NCBI RefSeq assembly: GCF_009389715.1
Contig: NC_052395.1
Coordinates: forward strand, 19,867,993 to 19,931,992
DNA length: 64,000 nucleotides
DNA from: Phoenix dactylifera
Lineage: Eukaryota; Streptophyta; Magnoliopsida; Arecales; Arecaceae
Direction of reading: 5' to 3'
The notes under the pieces were generated by a model. The model did no database searches. It worked only from the letters and a program-made list of their open reading frames with translations, and had not been told where the DNA came from. Below, in pieces: positions 23,130 to 36,099 of this stretch; position 1 is the first letter of the stretch, and each line of letters begins with the position of its first letter. The position numbers and the translations under genes are program-made.

Positions 23130-24290
23130 AATCAGATCAATCTCTGTTACAAATTTAAAAATTCTTGAAGCTTCCCAAAAGATGAAAGGAAAATCTAATC
23201 TGTAATTAATCAGCCATATCTTATGGAAAATTTAAGTGGCTGAATGTGCATGATGAGGTCTTAACTTGTTTTTTGTTTGTTCCTTTTTATTATGGAAGAC
23301 TATTTGTTAAACTACTCTTTGAAAGGTGGTGTGTTTTTTTTTTTTATACAACCGAAAAAAAGGTGGTGTCTTTTAAGTTTTAAGCTGTACCTTTTCAAAA
23401 GATTTGGATCAGAATGGGATCTTTTTATTATATCATGTACATAGAAATAAGCTTTGCAAATTGGATGTGTAATTAAACAGACTTCAAAATAAAAAGGTGC
23501 ATGCAAGAGGCTCCCGGTGCAAAAATTCATTAGTTATTTGGACTTGTTTGATGCCGGAAGGACCTATTCGAAGTAAAACCAGGCGACCAGATTTCATTTA
23601 AATATAAAATATATACAGAGGACGATACGAGGATCTAGTAATATAGCGTGACAAACGTGCAACTTCTGAAATCAAATTTCTCTTTGAAAATCTTCATTCA
23701 GTTGGGTAAGGTCTGTCGATCTTAGTGGTGCCATAAAAACAAGAAATTAGAGCACTCGGGCAGTTCATAAAACTATGCCTGGCTGTTAGAAGGTTTTATC
23801 TCCACAATTCTTTGCACGCGTATGGTCGGTTTCAAGGATCATATATGATTATGTACACATTACGCAAATTAATTCCCACTTGAAGCCTTGATGTCAACTT
23901 TCTTTATAACCATCTTCCTGGCCTCAAGGTTGCGCCATGCAAGACAAAAGATACGCTACTCAGCTGCCTAAAATTTCTAATGTTGGAATTCACAACATAT
24001 GAACGGAAGCAAAGACGATGTGATGTACTCCATCCATGGCTGGCCGAAATGATGGCAGAACTGAGAGTTAGAAGCTGTCCCTCCCCCTACTTTAACATTA
24101 AATTACATATGTCAATCTTTGCATTAAGGGCAAGCACAAGGTTTCAGTATTGTAAGAAGAACCGCCATTCGGTGGCCTTACAAGGTATATAAAATACCAA
24201 CAGCCCTCTCAATTTGCATTGTCAGATACCATATTTTAGATTTTCTATAAAAAAGCTTAGAAGAAAATTAGAAGTTATAGAAGATCGATA
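23130..24290. other. 3' flank of the IST1-like gene
   Basis: This contains the presumptive 3' UTR just after the stop at 23129. The rest is AT-rich intergenic DNA. Short frames, including one at 23980-24192, carry no recognisable domain. Confidence 0.4.
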
Positions 24291-24310
24291 GAAATTCGGC
24301 TTTCGACCTC

Positions 24311-26805
24311 GAGGCCGGCAGGCAGGTTTGCGTAAGCATGGGGGACGACCGGAAGGCGAACTTGGTGACCGATGGCGAGGCCACCAGGTGATGGTCACCG
24401 GTGGAGTTTGCGACGGGGAGGCTAGAATTCACGGTGAAGTTGCTGTCTTTTCTGATGTCGAACTTTCTGCTTTTAGGCTGTTTGGAGTCTTCAATTGTCA
24501 CTAGGATGATCCTTTCTTAACATATGCCCTTTGTAAAAAATTTAGCATGTTATCCTGTTCAAGTTGCCAAGGGTTTCTCTACCTGATGGAAACTTGAGAT
24601 AATATGTTCAAATTTTGCAGTTAAAATTGGATTCTTGCAAGGATTATCAGTCATTGTGCTTCAAACTCACAGGAATAAATTGTGCCAAAATGAACTTGTT
24701 GCATTACTTCGATTTACAAATCTTTACGTGTTCAAAATTAGTGACATGGCTGATACGCAGGCCAGTTCTGTTCAGGCCTTCTTATCGTAGTACTTGTTGA
24801 AATATTCAAATTCTTGAAGAATTAGAATCTCGATAAATCCTTGTTGTAATTTAAAGGATCCACAAACATAGGTGCTAAATTGTACGAAGATTAATATCAC
24901 CTGAACTTGGGTGCTGTATCACATCTATCTCAGCCAGCTTAATGGATAAAAAAAAATGATCCACTAGAGTTTGCTTCTGTGCTAAATTTCTAATAATGGC
25001 AGTTGGGCAAGAGAAGGCCTTCCTAGAAACCTGGATGACCGGATGGTGGCAGGGAAGTACTTCGTCATTTAAGATCAGATGCTTAGAAGGCAAGTTAGCA
25101 AAAACATTGCCGTCTCCTTGGGTTGTTTCTGGACAGAAGGAAGCATGCAAGGTTTGATACAAGGAAAATGTTTTCATTTCCGGGGCATAAAATACGAATA
25201 ATTTGAGCTTAGACACCAAAGAGCCAATTAATTTGCAGGGGCCTCACTGCACCATTTTTCCTTGTAGCATCCATCATAATCTATAGATCTTTGAAGAAAC
25301 CTGTCAGGTTGCTGGGGATTATCAATTGCTTTTGATACCTTGCTGAACACTAAAATAACAGACTTCTTGTTGTATGAACTATTAATTAACGACATAGCAA
25401 GGCATAAATTCTTTCCATCTGTACACATGCACATGTATCCACTGGTTTGCCAATGTGTCCGGGTAGCTTATCTCGATGATACCTGATAACCTTTACGAGC
25501 ATCTACACTTGCTTTCTGTAAGCAAGGCAGCAGTATCTTCTTCTAGACTCATTTTCCTTCTGTTCCGGTCCTTTTGTTGACCTGAATGAAACTTCACCTG
25601 GATCTCATATGTAATGAAACTCTCAAACAAACTGTATTCATATTTCTTTTTTAATTAACGCTAACAACTTTTATTTTTTAATTTTTCCTTCATGGGCATA
25701 TATAGAAGAAACTATATATGAACATTTGACTACCACGATCTCATACTCGTTCATCCTTCTGCAACACAGGGTTCGGCCATGCTCTGTTATGCAGGCTGAT
25801 TCTTTTGAACTTGCTGATGATACAGGGCGAGGAGGAAGTTTGACTGGCATGGTGCATCCCGTTGATATTCATCCATCACGAAAGCATATATGTGTAGTAA
25901 GATGGCTTCTTGCTCAATCTTTAGAACCAGTTTGTTTGATTTAATGCCAGATATTGGAAACAAGAATGCGTTCTTTTTACCCTTTCACTTCAATATGCAC
26001 ACTCAGAACTGAATGTTTGACCTCCTGCAGAGTATTCTTTTGACACAGATACACATATATTTGTTTATCCTAGTGGCCAATCTTTAAAGGTAACCGCAAG
26101 TAAAAAAATTATATATCAATCTATAATCATTCTCCCTTTTGTAGTTTCATGCTGAAAACCATACTGACCTGGGTAATCTTAAAGGTGTACAGTGATGATA
26201 ATCCATACGCCTCATCAAAATCTAGAAATATGAAATGCAATGCACAATTATCGGTTTCAATGCAGACGGTTTTAGAACTACATGTACCATTTAATTTTAA
26301 ATTCAAGTAAGCTGGATAAACCCATAGAGTCTGAAGCTCAGCTTCTTATACCTGTAAATGGTTTACTTGGGTAAAACTTATAAATTCTAAAATCATTATA
26401 TCAGTTAATATCGAGTATTACACCAACAAAGGGACTCCACGCCCACTCTGCCACCCACATAGTTTCTCTCCTTCATGCATTTGCTGTTACCGCGCATTCC
26501 TATGTTAATTATTGCTCTAACGATCCCTCTCTTAGACATGCTAATGCCTTCAAAGTTATTCATGGTTTGTCTTCGTTGTTTAGTTCCATGTGGTTTACCA
26601 TCTTCAAATCTTGTTTAAGATGGTTAATTATATGTCTTGACAGCAGCCAATCCTGCTCTCAGGAGTTGATCTAAATGGAACAACCCAGCCAGTCTCTGAG
26701 AGTGAGGTTTGGGAGGTCCAATGTGACAGCTACGCTCAAAGTTCAAACATCACCTCAGCTCCTTCCACAAGAATATTACCTATTATGATGTATTTTGGCT
26801 GACTA
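24311..26805 (+). pseudogene. Decayed WD40 gene, probably nucleoporin NUP43-like
   Basis: Three plus-strand pieces read as parts of one protein. (a) 24311-24435: RQVCVSMGDDRKANLVTDGE, then an in-frame TGA, then WSPVEFATG. (b) 25772-25897: preceded by an AG acceptor and followed by GTAAG, encoding ELADDTGRGGSLTG and VHPVDIHPSRKHICV. (c) From 26643, after a CAG acceptor: QPILLSGVDLNGTTQPV, then SESEVWEVQCDSYAQSSNI, ending at a TGA at about 26803. The order and wording match my recollection of plant NUP43, a WD40 subunit of the Y-complex of the nuclear pore. The exon expected between (b) and (c) is not found, and piece (a) carries a stop. Retained intron borders argue for a duplicated rather than a processed pseudogene. 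The identification is from memory of the family and needs a protein search. Confidence 0.5.
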
Positions 26806-26829
26806 TATAGCATTTCAGTTCAAATCACT

Positions 26830-27835
26830 TGCTTACTTAGAGGATGGTTTACACCTTTTATTTCTACCAAATATGATAAGCTATGAACTATATGCATTAC
26901 TAATAAATTAGATGTGAGACTTTGAGACACGTCCTGACTCATGTAACTCGAGTAACAATTTCAAATTGTTAGGTTAATAAACCTAATGCCATGTATGAAC
27001 TTTCTATACATATTCTTATATGGTTGTCAATCAGCAATCAGTTCGGAAATTACAGTTTTTAGTAATTTACTAGTGGTTCTGTAGTGGAATAGCATATTCT
27101 TCACTTGCATAGAAGTCAATTCCTACTCAATATAGTAGATTATAAAATAGTAGATACCAATAGTACATCTAATGAAAGTCCAAAAATTTGGATTAATATA
27201 GTAGATACCGATAGTAAATCTAATGAAAGTCATAAAAGCCCTAGATGAAGATGAGTGCTATCTTATAACCTATATCAGTTATTATTCAATTTACCCTCAT
27301 TCTCTTTATCAAGTCACTATGCATCCAATATTCTGATTATAAATCCCTACTGCTGATTATAAAATCTTGACTGCGTCTACTGTTGATCATGAATAAGATG
27401 AGTGCTATCTTATCACATGAAGTCCTGAGTGAAGAAGAATGCTGCTCCAGTAACAATTATTTTCTCTTCTAGAGAAACAAAGAATATTGTTATGTACAGG
27501 CAAGTCAATCAGCAACATGACCTAAAGAATTCTGCCCTGTAAAGATTTTTGACATGAAGAATTCTGCCGGTAACAATTATTGTTAAGAGAAACCCCTCAG
27601 TATTTTCTCTAGATAACGTTCCACAGAAATAAAGAATGGTGTTTATGTATGAGCAAATCAAGTATCGACCAGCAACACGCAAGTCCAAAGGCAAAGACCA
27701 ACACAAGCAGAACAAGCAAACAGAAGTCATGTTGATTGGTGCACGCACAATCTTTCACGCAAGGGACATCCTTTTTAACTCCCGGGGCCCTCATGCTAAA
27801 ACCACAATATATAATAGCTTAGATAAGTTAGACTA
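26830..27835. other. AT-rich intergenic DNA with small local duplications
   Basis: No gene is seen. Two local direct duplications are visible. Near 27140-27235 TAGTAGATACC-ATAGTA-ATC recurs with a period of about 57 bp. Near 27425-27690 a GAAGAAT-CTGC to CAGCAACA block recurs with a period of about 135-140 bp. Confidence 0.45.
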
Positions 27836-27837
27836 GG

Positions 27838-29300
27838 GATCTATTGCTGGGAAGGTTAAATATTTATCTGAAAATCTATATTTTTCTTGATAAATATTTT
27901 TTAGAAAATATTTAAACAGGAACATAATTTACCAATAATTTTTTGCATTACTACTTTTCTGGATAAGTTGCTCATTAGATCTATCTATATTTTCCATTAT
28001 ATTATATTATATTATATATAAAACATAACATTATATTATAATATATTATATAATAAAATAATATAATATTAGGATTAAGGATATTTTATGAATAAAAAAA
28101 AAGTATTTTACTGGTTGCTGAAAAATGACTTACCCATCTTAGATGGGTAAGATTTTCTCTTCATTTCATAGGTAAATGCTACTCATGAAAAATAAATACG
28201 TATTACCCAGAACAGAAATAAGTTAAGCAGATTTTAAATTAGTTAAACAAGTCTTAAAAAAGATTAAATGAGTCGGGTTTTAACCCGACCCAATTATTAA
28301 AAATGGGTCAAATGTCTAAATTGAACCCAACCCATTAAATAAACAGCTTTAGACGGGTTGATCAATTTATGACCCAAACTTATTTATGTCAAACTCGAAC
28401 TTGCTTAAAGTAGATCATTCAAGCATCGGATTGACGGATCGGATCATAAATTACTACCTCTAACTTTAAGGGCCCATTATTTTGAGGGTAAAAAACTTAC
28501 CTAAATGCTTGTATTTCTGAATAAGTATTTTCTAGACAACATTTAGACAAAAAAATAATTTACCCATATTTTTTTATGCATTGAAAAGTAGCCCCTAAAT
28601 CTGTTATCTATGTTCTATTGCATTACTACCTTCTCGGGTAAGTTGCTAAAATTTATCCATATTTTCTATAATACCCTTATGCTTCCAGCCTAATTTGATA
28701 AGTCTTTTCTGATTAAAGCCCAATTGCCTCATACGAAACTATGCTTTTAGCCCGTACAAATTGAGGAGAGGCTAGATGATACAAAGGCAAAGTAATATAT
28801 AATTTCTTCCAATACATCCACGAGCATACTTCTTTTTGTTAAATTCAGAGTCCATATGTAAACTAACATAAATATAAACTCTAAAAGGTCTAATCACCAA
28901 CTGTAGTGGCGGACGGTTTAGGAAATTTCCTTTAAAAAAATATAAATTTTCTTTTTTAAAAAAATTTCTTTAATTTTTTCTTTTCCTTAACTGCACCATT
29001 AAAGTTTTCTGGATTTATTTTTATGTCGTTTGTTGTTTTTTGTTTATTGTTTGTTGGTTTTTGGTTGTTGTTTATTGTTTGCTGGACCAGTGCAGATACT
29101 AAATAAGTCAAACCAACAAGTTGACCTAACCTATTTATTAAGGTTAAACCAATAGGTTAAACTAATAGGTTGATCTGATTTGACCTGTTTATTAAACTGG
29201 TTAAGCAGGCCGGGTCAAGTTACTTGCTTATCAAGCATAACAAGTTCAGATTTTAAATTCTGATCTGTTTAATAGACATGTGAGGTTTTGTGATTTTCTA
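27838..29300. repeat. MITE-like repeat cluster, AT-rich
   Basis: Two diverged copies of one repeat family are recognisable at about 27850-27985 and 28480-28690. They share AAGTATTTT/AAATATTTT, ATAATTTACC, GCATTACTAC-TTCT and GGATAAGTTGCT-like words, and one ends in TTTTCTATAATACCC. Between them are a simple AT run (about 27990-28070) and GACCCGACCC/GGGTCAAA-rich repeat. No protein-coding content is supported. Confidence 0.45.
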
Positions 29301-31342
29301 ATTCGACCTACGTCTGATCCGATCCGTATACGATTCCTATGGACGCCCAATGGATCCTATTCTCATGTTTCAACCCCCACTACGTGCCATCTGTCCGCCG
29401 CCCTCCCGCCTGCCCCTCTTGATCGTCAGCGGTCTCCCCCTCCCTCGACAGGTGGTTGTGGCGGTCCTGCAAGTGTCGGCCTCCTCCAATCCCGCTGCAG
29501 CATCCCGTGGTGGTCCTGCCAGACTCATCCACTCCCTTGGCTACCTTCCTTCTTTGGGTGTGCTCTATCTCTCTTTCTCTCCTCCTTCCCAAAGCATGGT
29601 TTTGTCGTCCCTATTCTTTCTATTCTCCTCCATTTTCAAGCGATCTCCTCCCTCTGTTTGTGAGCAAATGATGGGGGAGACCCACCAAACATAATGAGTA
29701 CAAGAGTAGGGAGAGGGAAGAAGAAAGATCGTCATTTTTAAGTTATCGTTCTCTTTTTCATCCTTGAACCGACCCATTTACATACCGAGTTTAGAAACCC
29801 CTGTTCCTCCTTTTCACAAAGATTTGCATGGCAGGTATTTATTCTTATTTTCATGGCAGGTATTTATTCTTATTTATTTATTCTTATTTTCATGGTTAAA
29901 TTTAGTGTTAATTTTGGCATACATGCATGCGATTCTTGTTACTGGTTGTTTGTGTTTGCCATGTGCCATGGCTTAATTTGGATTTATCTATGTTACCGAA
30001 CCGGTTCAGTACCGGTACCGTACCGACCCGTTTGTCGACAGTACAAGTCTCGGTACCGATTCGGCGGAGCTTGTCTACACCTGTAAATTTTTTCTGGTAG
30101 TGAAAATTATTGACTCACCAAAATTACAAAACCAAAGCTGAATTTGCAATATGATGACCTGAACCACTTGACTAATACATGGGTCCACCAACAAGTCACT
30201 AAAAACTTCATACCTGCTGAGTTAGAGAAAAGAAGTAGCTCTACTCAAGCCTCGAGATCATACTCACTGACTGCTTCTATGTGCTCTGCTAAAAAACATG
30301 GTATACTGGAGGTACAAATAGGTAAAATTGTTGAGTTGTGTGTAGATGAAAGATCACAAAAATTCATGCATCTTCAAATTCCAAGTCTGAAACATGCAAG
30401 ATGACAGAACTTTTCTTCACTCTATTATCACCTCTCTGTTCAGCACAGCATGATATCAAAGGAGAAAACAAGTAGACTGTCCATATATGCTGAAGGACCA
30501 GAGGGTCATGTTTCCCACTTGGCAGTACTCGAGGAAAATAAAAAGTTGACCACTAGATTCTCAATTTAGGAAAAAAATGATAGCTTCCATAAAATTGCAT
30601 TTCCAGATGACAAGAGGACTAGATCAGAAATAATTTATTCTAGAGGTACCTTGTCAAGTTGTTAAGCGAAACTTGGTACAATAACCAAGAAAATAGTTCT
30701 CACCTCCAAGGGTAACCTGGTACAAGGGGAGCCCGGTACATTACAAGCATAAAGTGAGAATATTTCATGTACATTTCCTTCGAATAACCAAGAAAATAGT
30801 TATCTCAGTTTTCAGCATGTTACCTCACAGTGGATCGAAGCTGCCAGTGGACTTCTTGGCATTGCGCAAACAAAACTGTGGAGGAATTGATCATTTCTTT
30901 GAAGACTGCCCTAGAAAGGAGCCTGATCAGCACTTCTTTTTGGCTGAGAGACTCCGTTCTGAACCAAGGATTATCCCCACTTGACACAATAACTTTTCTA
31001 TTGCTTCCACTAATAGAACACTGTAACAACATTGCGTTGCAATCATGAGATACGCATTACACTACAATTTGATCCACCAAAAAAATTGTGATTCTACCAA
31101 CTAAACTACTCCTACGCTTTCAAAATTTCTAGAGTTCTTCACTTTTGCAGGTTGAGATCTATTGCAAGGTTTGAAATCCTCGGTTTGGAGCTGGTATTAG
31201 TTAGGACCTGGTGTCATATCAACACTTGGGATGGCTTGGCTCCTGGTCTTTACTAGAATTCTCTTATTCATTGTTTCTAATGCCTTTTTAGGATTTGTTT
31301 AGGTCAAGATTCATTGTTTCTTATTCTCTTATTCGCTCCTAG
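29301..31342. other. Intergenic stretch, no identified gene
   Basis: Open frames at 29280-29694 (Pro/Ser-rich) and 30144-30404 have no recognisable domain. At about 29995-30070 there is a low-complexity ACCGGTACCGTACC stretch, likely a fragment of a dispersed repeat. I cannot support a gene here. Confidence 0.4.
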
Positions 31343-31431
31343 GTCGTCACACCCATATTGCACACTTTGCACAGAGAGAAGAAAATGAAGAGGAATGCAT
31401 ACTTGCTGAGCTTAAGCCAATTGACCTGCAA
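31343..31431 (+). other. Exon-like segment of unknown identity
   Basis: An AG acceptor preceded by a pyrimidine-rich tract (CGCTCCTAG) and a GTAAGT donor bracket 89 bp. The segment reads RHTHIAHFAQREENEEECI followed by LAELKPIDLQ in one frame. The composition looks like protein and the borders are good, but I do not recognise the family and find no partner exons nearby. It could be a gene remnant or chance. Confidence 0.3.
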
Positions 31432-31585
31432 GTAAGTTACCTATGAACAATCTTAGTAATCAAAGTTACCTCAAACTTTCTACAACAATGGTTACTTACT
31501 CTCCTTTCATGCATCTTGTTCCCTTGATTAGTGTTATCCATGTCCTTATGTCTCTCTCAAATATTACATCAAATACTGTTAGATG

Positions 31586-32976
31586 TAGGGATGGCAGCCT
31601 CGTGGCTTTTTTCGGATATCCGACCCGTCCCAACCCTAATAGGACCCATTTAGAAAAACCTTGTTGGGTTTGGGATGGATTTAGGATTTGCCCCTCAAGG
31701 TATCTGCTCCCAAACCTAATTATATAATACATATATATACATTGTAAAATTTTATAAATATATATATAATTGCCCTGTAAGACTACTGAATGACTAGTCC
31801 ATGGGGCCAGACCATTGTCCCACGGCAGATTTTTTTCTCCATAGCAGATACTGACCTTCTTTCTTTGAGGAGCACAATCAACAAGACTTCCAATGCCTTC
31901 ATCGGAGCAAAAGCGGGCAAGAAAAGTCATTGGTAGTACTCTGGGGTAATTTACTTCCCCCTTACCCAATTGTGGGAGAAGAAGGAATGTGGAAGTAGTC
32001 CCCTCCTACGGTTTGATGATTGTTTTAATCAAGAATGGGTTATGCATTCAATCATCATGCCCTTCTACAAACGAGAGAACCTATTAATTATATGGCCACC
32101 ACTATGAGATCATCCGGTAAAGACAAAAAAATTACCCACAAATAGTGATGAAATGGTGATTGAAGTGTTGGAAATAGCCAATGCTCTCGTATCCTCGAAT
32201 TGCACAGAACCCACAACTACTACCTTTTTCGATAATAAAGCCCTCAACCAAGGGGTTAACCCGAAAGAAGTGATTCATGCCGCTAGCTACCCACCTCTTT
32301 CGAGCCCAAGTCAAGCAAAGGCCCTCTCCTTGTGAAGGGACTTGAACCTCAAACCTCAAAAACATCCAACCTCTACCTTTACCATTAAGCTACAAAACTC
32401 ATTAGTGCTTTAGACTGTTTGCCAAATTATTTATACCATTTTTACTTGATATTATTCCCCTTTTTTATTTTAATTTTTTGTAATTCTGGGGGAACCCACT
32501 ACCACCACCTTCTCAATAAAAGGGCCCTCGACCAACCTGAAATGAGTGATTCATGCCGCTGGCTGCCCACCCTCAAGCCCAAGTCAAGCAAAGGGCCTCG
32601 CCTTATGAGACTTGAACCCCAAACCTCAAAGACATCCAACCTCTACCTTTACCACTAAGCTATAAAAATCATTTGTGTTTAGACTGTTTGCTAAGTTATT
32701 TATACCCATTTTTACTTGATATTATTCCTTCCTTTTTTATTTTTTTTTTGTAATTCCGGGTCGGGTATCCAACCCTATCCGAATAACGGATCTAAATAAA
32801 GATTAATCGGATGGATTCAAGTACCCAACGGATTTACTATTTTTTGATGGGAAATAGGTTTGGTATTTTTGGACAAATTTTTAATCATATTTGGGATGGG
32901 TTCAGATAGAAGGATTTTAAGAGTTCGGGTATGGATAAGACAAATTTTGCGGATACCCTACCTGTTGCTATTCCAA
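31586..32976. mobile_element. Diverged hAT-like element containing a duplicated SINE
   Basis: The left end TAGGGATGGCAGC and the right end, read on the minus strand as TTGGAATAGCAAC, match at 9 of 13 positions. Flanks GTTAGATG (31578-31585) and GTCATATG (32977-32984) match at 6 of 8, compatible with an eroded 8-bp hAT target duplication. Subterminal sequence on both sides is rich in GGATATCC/GGGTATCC words. No transposase is present. The interior holds the tandem SINE-bearing repeat. Confidence 0.4.
32205..32762 (-). repeat. Tandem duplication of a tRNA-derived SINE
   Basis: Two units of about 270-285 bp lie head to tail: 32205-32488 and 32491-32762. On the minus strand each starts a tRNA-like pol III promoter. 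The second unit has box A TAGCTTAGTGG (about 32652-32662) and box B GGTTCAAGTCTC. The first has TAGCTTAATGG (about 32382-32392) and GGTTCAAGTCCC. Box spacing of about 40 bp is tRNA-like. The duplicated block also includes downstream flank ending in T-rich sequence and TGTAATTC-GGG, so the SINE and its flank were duplicated together after insertion. Confidence 0.65.
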
Positions 32977-32984
32977 GTCATATG

Positions 32985-34264
32985 TCATTTTGAACCCATA
33001 TATGGCAACCAATATGCTTCTTGGACATGGAGCAGATGCTGAATACCATGCCACTTTGGGCTTGCAATTGAAGAGATCATATTTCACGTTGTGATCTCAT
33101 CAATTTTGCTTATAAGTATTTAACCTTGCTCTAGACTCATTTGCTAACATGACATTTCAGAGAGGCATTTCATCGAACAACATGCCTTCTTATCCATGCT
33201 TGAACTTCTTACTGTTGCATCATTGGCTCTATCAAGAGATAGAGCTGCAAAGAGGGAAGATATATGTCCATCAGATCGTTGTTCTTCTTCTGCTGGGTTA
33301 GCAGGGAGCTTTGGATGGTTTTGATAGAAAAAGATGAGGCTTTTAGTGAGTCAAATGCATTCAGGATGTAGTCCTCCAATTAATGGGACTCCAACAAGGA
33401 AACAGAAATCTGAGTAGATATGACACCCATATCTGTAATTTACAAAAACATGAGGGGGAAGGAATTGGATGAAATATAAGAAATCGATTAGTTTCACAGA
33501 TAGTATCTTAAGATTAGAGGTGATCTAGTCTTCCAACCTTTTTTAAAACTCGAAGAACGAAACAAAAACCCAAGTAGAAGTGGTAGCCACATTAATTATG
33601 CACAAAAATGTGAAGGAAAAGGAGTCAACAAAATTTTTTCCATAAACAAGTCAATGAAATATTTTTAGTCAGTGAATTTGATGGATTTTAAGAATGCATA
33701 AGAATTTAGAGAAGTTTATTATGGGATTAAAAATGTAAAAATATTTTAATCATCAGTTTGGTGTATTGTGGGAATACAGAAGTAACTTGACAAGAGGGTT
33801 GTTATGGGATTAAAAGTGTGAAAACTTTCACTCGGCAAAGTTATGGATACTTCTTAATAGTAGTAAGGATAACTTGTCATTGGCTAATAACACAATCATC
33901 ATGCATGAATGCTTGCTAGAAATGATGGATCATTTACAGAATCCACTAGCACAACGTGCCTATCACACTTAGAAGTGATAGATTCTTAGCCATCAAGGGG
34001 CTAACAGGCTTTCAGTCATATGGACCCGTAAGATACAATATCCATGCGATGTCTCCTTCACAACTAGGAATTGGCTGAGAGGTGGTGGAAGGAAAAGGAA
34101 TTAGCCAGTGCATTGAAATGTCATAAAAGTTTTGAGATTGTGGGATCAACCACCACTTTAACCCCTTCCACTTCTACCTTTGCTCTCACATCATCCTCAG
34201 CCATTTTCCAACTGTCTAGGAAAAATCTCCCATGGACATGGTAGCTAGGTATTTACAAAGTCCT
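32985..34264. other. Intergenic, no feature seen
   Basis: This is AT-rich sequence with no open frame of recognisable type and no repeat I can delimit. Confidence 0.4.
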
Positions 34265-34267
34265 TAA

Positions 34268-34607
34268 GGGCCTGTTTGGATGTCCAGTGGATTATCTGCT
34301 TGATGCTGCACCATGAAAAGTAGGAGTTGAGAAGAGGGAAGTTGTGAAAGAAGAGTTTGAGGGATCGGGAGGCGCTTGAGTTTGAAGGATCAGAAGACTC
34401 TTGCAGCGAACCTTATCCCTAAAAATTAGGGCAAACAATTTTGATAAAAATGTAATTAAGTGTCTCTCTGGTAAATAGGGATAATGAAACCACATCAACC
34501 CCTAAATAGTTGCTCAAAAATCTTAATCAGGACCTCTCTTTCTTAGATCTTTCTTGAGTGGGAAAATGTTATTCATAGATTAGCTGCTCAGCTGTCCAAA
34601 CAGGCCC
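34268..34607. mobile_element. Tourist/PIF-Harbinger MITE, 340 bp
   Basis: Terminal inverted repeats share GGGCCTGTTTGGA; the right end read on the minus strand continues CAGCTGAGCAGC. Flanking trinucleotides are TAA (34265-34267) and TGA (34608-34610), an imperfect copy of the TWA target duplication typical of this superfamily. There is no coding capacity. Confidence 0.75.
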
Positions 34608-34610
34608 TGA

Positions 34611-35591
34611 GAAGATATCTTAGTTCGTAATTATTTAATATTTGCAGAGAAAGAAAAGAACATACTATTACAAATGCACTTCACTTAAATGAGAATGCCA
34701 TTAGCTATACTAGCAAAATATTTTTCTTCAAACAAAAATCAAAATTTTGGATTTTCGTTGATCAAAGAATTCTGGTATGCAAGGATATCATGGATATATA
34801 TTTATCATATAGCATCAAATCCCATATTTCTATGACTGCTTGAATAAATAAACAATATACAGGGAATCTATATTGTCCGCCCCTCTCAGAAAAAGAAATT
34901 CCTATTATTACAAATGCATTTGAGTTTCGACCAATAAAATTCGTTCTCCTTCATTCAGTTATTCATCTAGCCAAATACAATAGTTTTCATGCTGACATAT
35001 ATAATATATTTCCTGCATGCACATTTATCCAGTAATTACAAATTTAGTTAGATGAAAGTGTCAATTTACTTCATCAACAGATTTGGACAATGACTGTAGA
35101 TCATAATTTTCACGTGCATGGAGGAAATGTTCGATAAATCACTGGAAGTGTTGAAACACTAGGTTCATTTAACACTTTAAACAGTAAAGAATTAAAGTGT
35201 CATCACTTGCTTTAAAATGTTTTAGATATAACACTCCAACTGCCAGCACTTTAGCCAAAGAAAGCATGGGATACACATAATTGCAGTACCACAGATTATA
35301 TTGTCGCATCCAACCATCCAAGTGTCACAAGTTTAAAAGCTCCAATATTCAGAAAAACACAACTCTGAAGGTAACACTTCTTATAAAGTGCAGATCAGAA
35401 GTTCCAGTCAAAGTCACCCAAATGAATAATCAACTTATTGGTAAAATCATTAGTTAATCAGAACGAGTCAAGTATGGAACTTTTTTTAGAAAATAATAAC
35501 ATATCTCCACGTAAGTAGGGCATGTTGCTATTTATAAATCAGACTATTGAAATCTTGTAACGAAGTTATAGGCATCAAAATCAACTCTTAC
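34611..35591. other. Intergenic or intronic AT-rich DNA
   Basis: No gene is seen. If the exon-like segments at 35.6 and 36.1 kb are real, this stretch would be a downstream intron of that minus-strand gene. Confidence 0.35.
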
Positions 35592-35659
35592 CTTGTAATT
35601 GCAAAAACAGGATACATGCTTGTAGCTGTTGTGAGTATTACATAAAGTGAGACAACAAC
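35592..35659 (-). other. Exon-like segment, minus strand
   Basis: TTTGCAG before 35659 and a GTAAGA donor after 35592 bracket 68 bp. One frame reads VVVSLYVILTTATSMYPVFA, a hydrophobic stretch like a membrane segment; a second frame is also open. Not recognised. It may belong with 36100-36154 and the leader exon at 45.6 kb. Confidence 0.3.
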
Positions 35660-36099
35660 CTGCAAATCATGTGAGTTGAACAGCATTTCAGCTACGATAG
35701 GAGGTAAGGGGAGATAAGCACTGTTTTAAAGTTCATAAGCAGACAGTGCTCATTCTACCAACTAGATACACCGATCAAATATAAAGCAGAAATGGTACAG
35801 GTCATACTTTTATGAATCAGAATTCACCAAAAAGCAGGCTTTTTCCCATGAAGCTCATTATGGTTGTAATATCAACAATGTACAACATCTTCAAAACATT
35901 TATGTATCAGACCCCATAGTGCGATAATCTGTTTGGCCATGCATGTACACTTGAAGAATCATGAAGAAATAATCAATGTAACATCCAACAAAGTGCAAAC
36001 TGGCAGGTGTTGGGAGATAAAAAAAGGATAAAGAAAAATCAATTTAAAATTGTAACAATAACATATGATACAAGAATCTCATTGTCCAGATTCACTCAC

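Noticed and set aside
32330..32665. tRNA genes on the minus strand suggested by box A and box B
   Set aside because: The sequence between and after the boxes does not fold as a full cloverleaf with acceptor stem; the long shared tail fits a SINE.
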